Below are positions 14,235 through 18,922 of a DNA stretch of 18,922 nt, piece after piece (the first letter of the stretch is position 1; each line of letters starts with the position of its first letter). The position numbers were made by a program, and so were the translations under genes. The notes below the pieces were generated by a model that was not told the DNA's origin, searched no databases, and saw only the letters and a program-made list of their open reading frames with translations. This DNA comes from JAUWMI01 sp964454265 (GTDB taxonomy: Bacteria; Sumerlaeota; Sumerlaeia; MWCT01; JAUWMI01), in contig CAYVXD010000074.1 in NCBI GenBank assembly GCA_964454265.1, positions 1 to 18,922 of the forward strand. The letters run 5' to 3'.

Positions 14235-15167
14235 CTAAAATGCAAGTATTTTCTTTAGCCTCTCCATGTTCTCCTGGTATGAATTCCCGGACAAATTGAG
14301 CCACTCAGCCTCACGCATCGCTCGAAACCACGTTAACTGACGCTTCCCATAACGCCGAGTCGCTTGCTTCACACGCAATTGGGCTTGTTTGAGTGATGTA
14401 TGTCCCTTCAGATAAGCCACAACCTCTCGATAGCCCAAGGCCTTCATCGCATGCAAGTCGGGTGAGTAGCCCATGTCCAGCAGCCGCCTGACCTCCTCAA
14501 CGAATCCTGTGGTAAACATCCTGTCCACTCTTGCTTCAATTCGCTCGTATAACTCCGCCCGATCGCGTGTCAGAACCACAAGCCGATACTCATAGCGCTT
14601 GCCCTGCGTCCGGCTCTCCCTTTGTAGCTCTGAGATGGGCCGACCCGTGAGCTCATAAACTTCCAGTGCCCGCACGATTCGCATCATATCATTGGGACTT
14701 ATCTTTTGGGTCGCTACCGGGTCTGCTACTTGCAGGCGCTGGTATAATGTGTCAAGGCCTTTCATGCGAATTTCTTCGCGCAGCCGAGAACGCAGCTCGG
14801 GGTCCCGGGCCCCCTCTTCAAAGATTCCTTCAATCAGTCCTTTGATGTAAAGACCGGTTCCCCCGACAACTAAAGGAATCATCCCTTTGCGGCTAATATA
14901 GCCAATGATTTCGTCTGCCAGCTTAATGAACCGGGCCAGACTGAATTCCTCGCGCGGATCAACGCAATCGAGAAGGTGGTAAGCCACACGGCTGCGCTCT
15001 TCTGCGCTCGGCTTGGCCGTGCCGATGTCAAAATCCTGGTAGACCTGCATCGAGTCGGCCGACACGATCTCTGTTCCCAGTTCTTGTGCCAGATCAATGG
15101 CATAAGAAGTTTTCCCAACTGCAGTTGGGCCGGCCAGGACAGCTATGCGAATTCTTACGGCTTTCAT
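14235..15167 (-). CDS. miaA: tRNA dimethylallyltransferase MiaA
   Basis: MiaA transfers a dimethylallyl group from DMAPP to N6 of A37 in tRNAs reading UNN codons. The predicted protein is 310 residues from the ATG at 15167, the usual length. Motifs are the P-loop GPTAVGKTS near the N-terminus, DSMQVYQDFDIGTAKP (catalytic Asp and substrate site), VVGGTGLYIKGLIEG, and QLTWFR near the C-terminus. An upstream TTG at 15185 would add six residues (MQLICD) without a better ribosome-binding site; the ATG is preferred because the P-loop then lies at the family-typical distance from the start. It is the first gene of the miaA-hfq-hflX cluster. The 208-base gap to the divergent S55-family gene holds the promoters for both directions. 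Confidence 0.97.
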   Translation of the reverse strand: MKAVRIRIAVLAGPTAVGKTSYAIDLAQELGTEIVSADSMQVYQDFDIGTAKPSAEERSRVAYHLLDCVDPREEFSLARFIKLADEIIGYISRKGMIPLVVGGTGLYIKGLIEGIFEEGARDPELRSRLREEIRMKGLDTLYQRLQVADPVATQKISPNDMMRIVRALEVYELTGRPISELQRESRTQGKRYEYRLVVLTRDRAELYERIEARVDRMFTTGFVEEVRRLLDMGYSPDLHAMKALGYREVVAYLKGHTSLKQAQLRVKQATRRYGKRQLTWFRAMREAEWLNLSGNSYQENMERLKKILAF

Positions 15168-15375
15168 ATCACATATGAGCTGCAAAAGTGGGTCAGGAGG
15201 TCAATGTCCCTGTTATTACAGGCTCTAATTGTTGGAATATGGGGAGATCTAGCTCCCTCGCTATTGGCCAAGGAATTATGGCAACTTTTGACTTGCAAAA
15301 GGTAAAATCCCTGACGTATCTTTCAATAACTTTTGTTTGGCTCCTGGTCAATATATTTGTACTAATAGAGAATCC

Positions 15376-17259
15376 ATGAAACATGAGGTTGCTTTCGTGA
15401 AAATATATAGCCTGTTTATTCGACTGCTCCTCTTGGGCAATTTCCTTTTCTGGCTTCAAGGCCTCGGTGTAATGGCGCAAGAGGCGGAATTGAGCTTTAT
15501 GGGCGTAGACGAAATTCGTCCGGGTATGAAGGGATATGGCAAAACGGTTTTCAAGGACAATAAGATTGAACGGTTTGATGTCGAGATTCTCGGTGTGCTG
15601 CGTAATGTGTCTCCTAAAGGCGACATGATCCTTGCCCGGCTTGCTGGCGGGCCGCTGCGCGATATGGGAGTGATCGCCGGCATGAGTGGCAGCCCGATCT
15701 TCATTGATGATCGTCTAATCGGCGCTGTGGCGTATGGGTGGGGCTTTTCCAAAGAACCGATTACAGGCATTACACCAATCGAAGAAATGCTACAAGTATA
15801 CGAGCTGACATCATCTGAGCCTTCAGCCTCTGACGAGGTGAATGGTGGTACGCAGCGCCTTTTTCCCAGCCCGACGGAGCAATCCGTGCTCGCACCCCAT
15901 CGCATCCAGATCGAACAGGATAAGCTGAAGCAGCTCGACCTTCCGCTTCCCCCAGAGTCTACGGGCGCACTCACTCTAGAGCCTCTTGCCACCCCACTTT
16001 TTGTAACGAGCCGTCATCCAGTAGTGCTCAGGGAACTCAAGCGATTGTTTGCACCGTATAATATGACAGCTGTGCTGAGCGGTTCTGCCAGCGGGTCGGC
16101 GTCAGCCCATGGCGATATTCCAATCGAACCCGGCGCAGCCCTCGGTGTGCAGCTCGTTGCAGGCGATTTGGACATCAGCGCCGTTGGCACAGTAACCTAT
16201 TGTAAAGACAACAAGCTGGTTGCCTTTGGCCATCCCATGTTTCTCAGCGGTAATGTTGACATTCCCATGACCTCGGCCTACATCTATTCGATTCTACCCA
16301 GCTACTACTTTCCTTTCAAATTCGGTGAAGTTGTCAAGCAGGTGGGAAGCGTGCGTCAGGATCGCATGACAGCGATTGGCGGGGTTCTTGGCCGCGAAGC
16401 ACCCATGGTTCCAATCTCCGTCAGTGTGCATCTGCCTGATCAGCAGCAAACCAGGACATTTAGCTATAGGGTCTGGGAGGATCGAGCATTCGGGCCCAGG
16501 CTGACTGTAATTTCGCTCTACGAGTCCCTGCTTTCAACCGACAAATTCCAGGGCGACTCTGCAGCGACTATTCACTACACAATCAGCCTTGATGACGGAC
16601 GTACTATTACGAAGTCGGATTTTATTTCGTCCGATTTCGCTGTGGCAATATCTGCTTCTATGCCGGTGGCCTTTGATATCAGAACCCTGGTGAGCAACCC
16701 ATTTAAGGCGGTACGCATCAAGCAGATTACGTTTGAGGCCGAACTGATCGATAAGCTCCTTACAGCTCGCCTGGTGGCTACCCATACGAACAAGACCACT
16801 TACAAGCCAGGAGAAACAGTTGAAATCACTCTGTATATTCAGCCCTGGCGCAAGCAGATCGAACCGCTAAAGGCATCATTCACCATTCCTGCGGATCTTC
16901 CTGATGGGAATTACTTTTTAAGCATTAGTGACGGACGAGGGCGGCAGGAATTGGAGTATGCACGCGCACCGGGTCTGTTTCAGCCGCTGAGTTTTGACCA
17001 ATTGATGCGAACTCTGAAACAGAGCTTTCCGCAGAATTACATGTATCTCACAGTGCAGAAAGACACAGGCGGTCTGACCGTGCATGGAAAGGAATTAGCT
17101 GCTTTGCCGCCGAGTGTGATGAGGGTAATTGCAGACGCGTCGGTTGCTCAATTCACGCGGCCAACTCGAGGCATCTTCCTCTGGGATCACCGGATCAAAA
17201 CACAGTATGCCGTGTCCGGAGCCGATCAGATTGTACTCGAGGTGAGACGGCACGAATAG
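15376..17259 (+). CDS. Secreted SpoIVB-type (peptidase S55) family protein
   Basis: A 627-residue secreted protein from the ATG at 15376. A signal peptide covers about residues 10-33 (SLFIRLLLLGNFLFWLQGLGVMAQ). The first ~130 residues include MKGYGKTVF, EILGVLRNV and the serine motif GMSGSPIF (S104/S106), followed by GAVAYGWGFSKEPITGITPIEEM. The second part (about 240-330) has EPGAALGVQLVAGD, GTVTYCKDN and the histidine motif LVAFGHPMF (H286), then QDRMTAIGGVLG. These are S55 hallmarks, but the Ser block precedes the His block, whereas in SpoIVB the His comes first. The C-terminal ~250 residues are beta-rich and unassigned. A GTG at 15397, eight bases after GAGG, is an equally plausible start. 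Endospore function is not implied; the role is probably envelope proteolysis or regulation. The next gene begins 48 bases downstream in the same direction. Confidence 0.88.
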   Translation: MKHEVAFVKIYSLFIRLLLLGNFLFWLQGLGVMAQEAELSFMGVDEIRPGMKGYGKTVFKDNKIERFDVEILGVLRNVSPKGDMILARLAGGPLRDMGVIAGMSGSPIFIDDRLIGAVAYGWGFSKEPITGITPIEEMLQVYELTSSEPSASDEVNGGTQRLFPSPTEQSVLAPHRIQIEQDKLKQLDLPLPPESTGALTLEPLATPLFVTSRHPVVLRELKRLFAPYNMTAVLSGSASGSASAHGDIPIEPGAALGVQLVAGDLDISAVGTVTYCKDNKLVAFGHPMFLSGNVDIPMTSAYIYSILPSYYFPFKFGEVVKQVGSVRQDRMTAIGGVLGREAPMVPISVSVHLPDQQQTRTFSYRVWEDRAFGPRLTVISLYESLLSTDKFQGDSAATIHYTISLDDGRTITKSDFISSDFAVAISASMPVAFDIRTLVSNPFKAVRIKQITFEAELIDKLLTARLVATHTNKTTYKPGETVEITLYIQPWRKQIEPLKASFTIPADLPDGNYFLSISDGRGRQELEYARAPGLFQPLSFDQLMRTLKQSFPQNYMYLTVQKDTGGLTVHGKELAALPPSVMRVIADASVAQFTRPTRGIFLWDHRIKTQYAVSGADQIVLEVRRHE

Positions 17260-17307
17260 ACGCAGCCGAAAAGTATCGCTCAAGACCAGCGAAAGGAAGA
17301 GACTAAT

Positions 17308-18922
17308 TTGAAAACGCGAGCTCGATTTTCTGCTACTTTATGTCTGATCTGTGCAGCCGTCTGGCTGCCGGGAATCCTATGGGGCATCAGCTCCATGCGT
17401 ATTAAGGAGGATGGCTTTGAGGACTTTACCAAGGGCGATCCTAAGTCAACCTCAATCTCTAGCGATGGAAAGATCACTATCGCACCAGCCCTTGAAAAAA
17501 TCTACGATACCAAGGAGGCACTGATCTGGGATCAATATGCGGGGCCTGACGGAACATTGTATCTTGCGTCTGGAAATAACGGAAAGATTTTCAAAATCTC
17601 AAAAAGCGGAAAAGGAGAGCTCTTCTGTGATCTGGAAGAGCTGGAAGTATATGCAATAACAATTGATAAGGAGGGTATGGTATTTGCTGGCGCGTCGCCG
17701 GGTGGCAAGATTTATCGTATTGGCCAGGATGGTGAACCGTCGCTTTTCTATGAAACTCAGGAGGATTACATCTGGGATTTGCTGTTTGATGATGATAAAA
17801 ATCTGTACGTAGCAACCGGAAAGAACGGCAAGCTTTTGAAGATTGATCTAGAAAAACACTGCACTACAGTTTATGATTCACCGGCAGCGAACATCCTGAG
17901 TCTGGTACGTGACGCCAATGGCTCTTTGTACGCTGTCACTCAGGGCAAAGCCTTTCTGTATAAGATCAGCCCGGAGGGCAAAGTGTTCATGCTCTACGAA
18001 TCGGCACTCGACGAAGCCCGCCATATTGTATGCGACAGCACTGGGAACCTGTATGTCGCCCTGAACAGCGAGAAGCTATCTAAAAGGGACATGTTTGGAA
18101 TAACGCCACCGGCTCCTCAGGAAAATGGTGGTGTACTCTCGCTCGTCGAAGACCGCCCGCCTGGTGCTCCACCATCTCCACCTCCAGCTGCTATGCCTCC
18201 AAGCATCGGGAAAGGAAAGTCCAGCCTCGTGAAGATTGATCCGCAGGGATACGTCGAGGAAATCTGGAGGCCAGAAGAAACTCCGATTCACTGCCTTTAT
18301 TTTGATCCTCAACGGAAGCACCTTCTGGCCGCCGCTGGCGAGAAAGGGAATCTCTACGTCGTGCAAGATAACGGGGACTTCACGCTTCTGCGTAGCGTCG
18401 AGGAGAGGTATCTTCTGTCTATAGGGCCCCGCGCTGGCGGGCTTGCTCTTTCAACAGGGAGTGGCGGGGTGCTCTACCAGTTACAGTTCGATGAGGCTGA
18501 AGAGGGAATCTTCTGGTCACGCGCTGTTGATGCAAAGACCGCGGTGAAATGGGGAAATTGTTTCATCCAAGCTGAGATGCCTGCTGGGGTGCAGCTGAGT
18601 CTTGCCACGCGCAGTGGCAACAGTTCTGAGCCTGACGACACCTGGAGTCCGTGGTCGGAGTTCGCACCAGTGCCCGATCAAAGAGTTCCGATCGCAAGCC
18701 CCATTGCGCGATTTCTCCAGTGGCAAGTTAAACTGCAAAAGAAAAAGAAGGCGGCTGCAGGGCCTGTACTGGATTTTACAGAAATCTACTACACTATGCC
18801 GAATCTGGCTCCTCAGATCAAACGGATTACTGTCAAAAAGGCCAGAGTCGCAGAGAAGCCTGAGATCAAGAGACCCCCTGAGATTGGAATAGACAAGAAA
18901 GCCCCTTTAGTCAGTGAGCCGA
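17308..18922 (+). CDS. Secreted beta-propeller repeat protein (3' truncated by window edge)
   Basis: An open frame of 538 codons running off the window end, starting at TTG 17308 after AAGGAAGAG. A signal peptide follows (MKTRARFSATLCLICAAVWL, about residues 1-26). From residue ~70 there are at least five NHL/WD-like blades of about 45 residues. Examples are GPDGTLYLASGNNGKIFKI, EGMVFAGASPGGKIYRI, KNLYVATGKNGKLLKI, NGSLYAVTQGKAFLYKI and TGNLYVALNSEK. A Pro-rich insert (PPGAPPSPPPAAMPP, near 18160-18195) interrupts the propeller. Further blade-like units (GKGKSSLVKIDPQGYVEE, GEKGNLYVVQDNG) follow. After about residue 400 the repeats give way to a different domain (WSRAVDAKTAVKWG.., then SPWSEF..). 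It is in the same frame as, and 48 bases after, the S55-family gene, so the two are probably cotranscribed. No enzyme motif was seen; a binding or scaffold role in the envelope is inferred. Confidence 0.85.
   Translation, partial: MKTRARFSATLCLICAAVWLPGILWGISSMRIKEDGFEDFTKGDPKSTSISSDGKITIAPALEKIYDTKEALIWDQYAGPDGTLYLASGNNGKIFKISKSGKGELFCDLEELEVYAITIDKEGMVFAGASPGGKIYRIGQDGEPSLFYETQEDYIWDLLFDDDKNLYVATGKNGKLLKIDLEKHCTTVYDSPAANILSLVRDANGSLYAVTQGKAFLYKISPEGKVFMLYESALDEARHIVCDSTGNLYVALNSEKLSKRDMFGITPPAPQENGGVLSLVEDRPPGAPPSPPPAAMPPSIGKGKSSLVKIDPQGYVEEIWRPEETPIHCLYFDPQRKHLLAAAGEKGNLYVVQDNGDFTLLRSVEERYLLSIGPRAGGLALSTGSGGVLYQLQFDEAEEGIFWSRAVDAKTAVKWGNCFIQAEMPAGVQLSLATRSGNSSEPDDTWSPWSEFAPVPDQRVPIASPIARFLQWQVKLQKKKKAAAGPVLDFTEIYYTMPNLAPQIKRITVKKARVAEKPEIKRPPEIGIDKKAPLVSEP

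Noticed and set aside
15456..15992. 178-codon minus-strand open frame opposite the S55-family gene
   Set aside because: Ser/Arg/Pro-rich shadow of a gene with clear motifs on the + strand.

Overview
The window reads as chromosomal DNA from a Gram-negative, probably uncultivated and deep-branching bacterium. A lipobox protein, an Hfq of bacterial type, several secreted or membrane proteins and a murein amidase point that way. The mix of a SAM-I riboswitch, S55-family peptidase, Mfd and HflX fits Desulfobacterota-like or candidate-phylum lineages, but the phylum cannot be fixed from sequence reading alone. No phage, insertion sequence, CRISPR array, rRNA or tRNA gene was seen.

Left arm (1-4010, + strand): the 3' part of mfd (transcription-repair coupling), a small PEGA-domain lipoprotein, a small HRDC-domain protein and a secreted three-part N-acetylmuramoyl-L-alanine amidase. 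A 424-bp AT-rich spacer then precedes a large polytopic membrane protein (4435-6501) with a GT-C-like layout. It converges on cca (tRNA 3'-end CCA addition) on the minus strand. The 521-bp spacer upstream of cca carries a perfect 28-nt palindrome and a second REP-like hairpin that share their ends.

Centre (8402-12250, - strand): the most interesting part. A SAM-I riboswitch with its own intrinsic terminator lies upstream of a compact operon. In transcription order it encodes a threonine-synthase-like PLP enzyme, a TusA/SirA-like sulfur carrier, a MoaD/ThiS-type ubiquitin-like protein fused to a NIL domain (its Gly-Gly is internal), a JAMM/MPN+ metallopeptidase and a MoeB/ThiF/HesA E1-like adenylyltransferase. 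Two junctions are ATGA overlaps. Together this looks like a protein-thiocarboxylate sulfur pathway under SAM control, most simply for homocysteine/methionine synthesis. The ThrC-like enzyme would be the acceptor-side PLP enzyme and JAMM cleavage would free the Gly-Gly tail of the carrier. This is inference, built by analogy with CysO/Mec/CysM and HcyS/HcyD/HcyF/MetY.

Right arm (12293-18922): a miaA-hfq-hflX cluster on the minus strand in the same order as in enterobacteria, ending in a probable intrinsic terminator. hflX appears to use a rare ATT start. Divergent from miaA, on the + strand, are a secreted SpoIVB-type (S55) peptidase-family protein, with its motifs in permuted order relative to SpoIVB, and a TTG-started secreted beta-propeller protein that runs off the window end.
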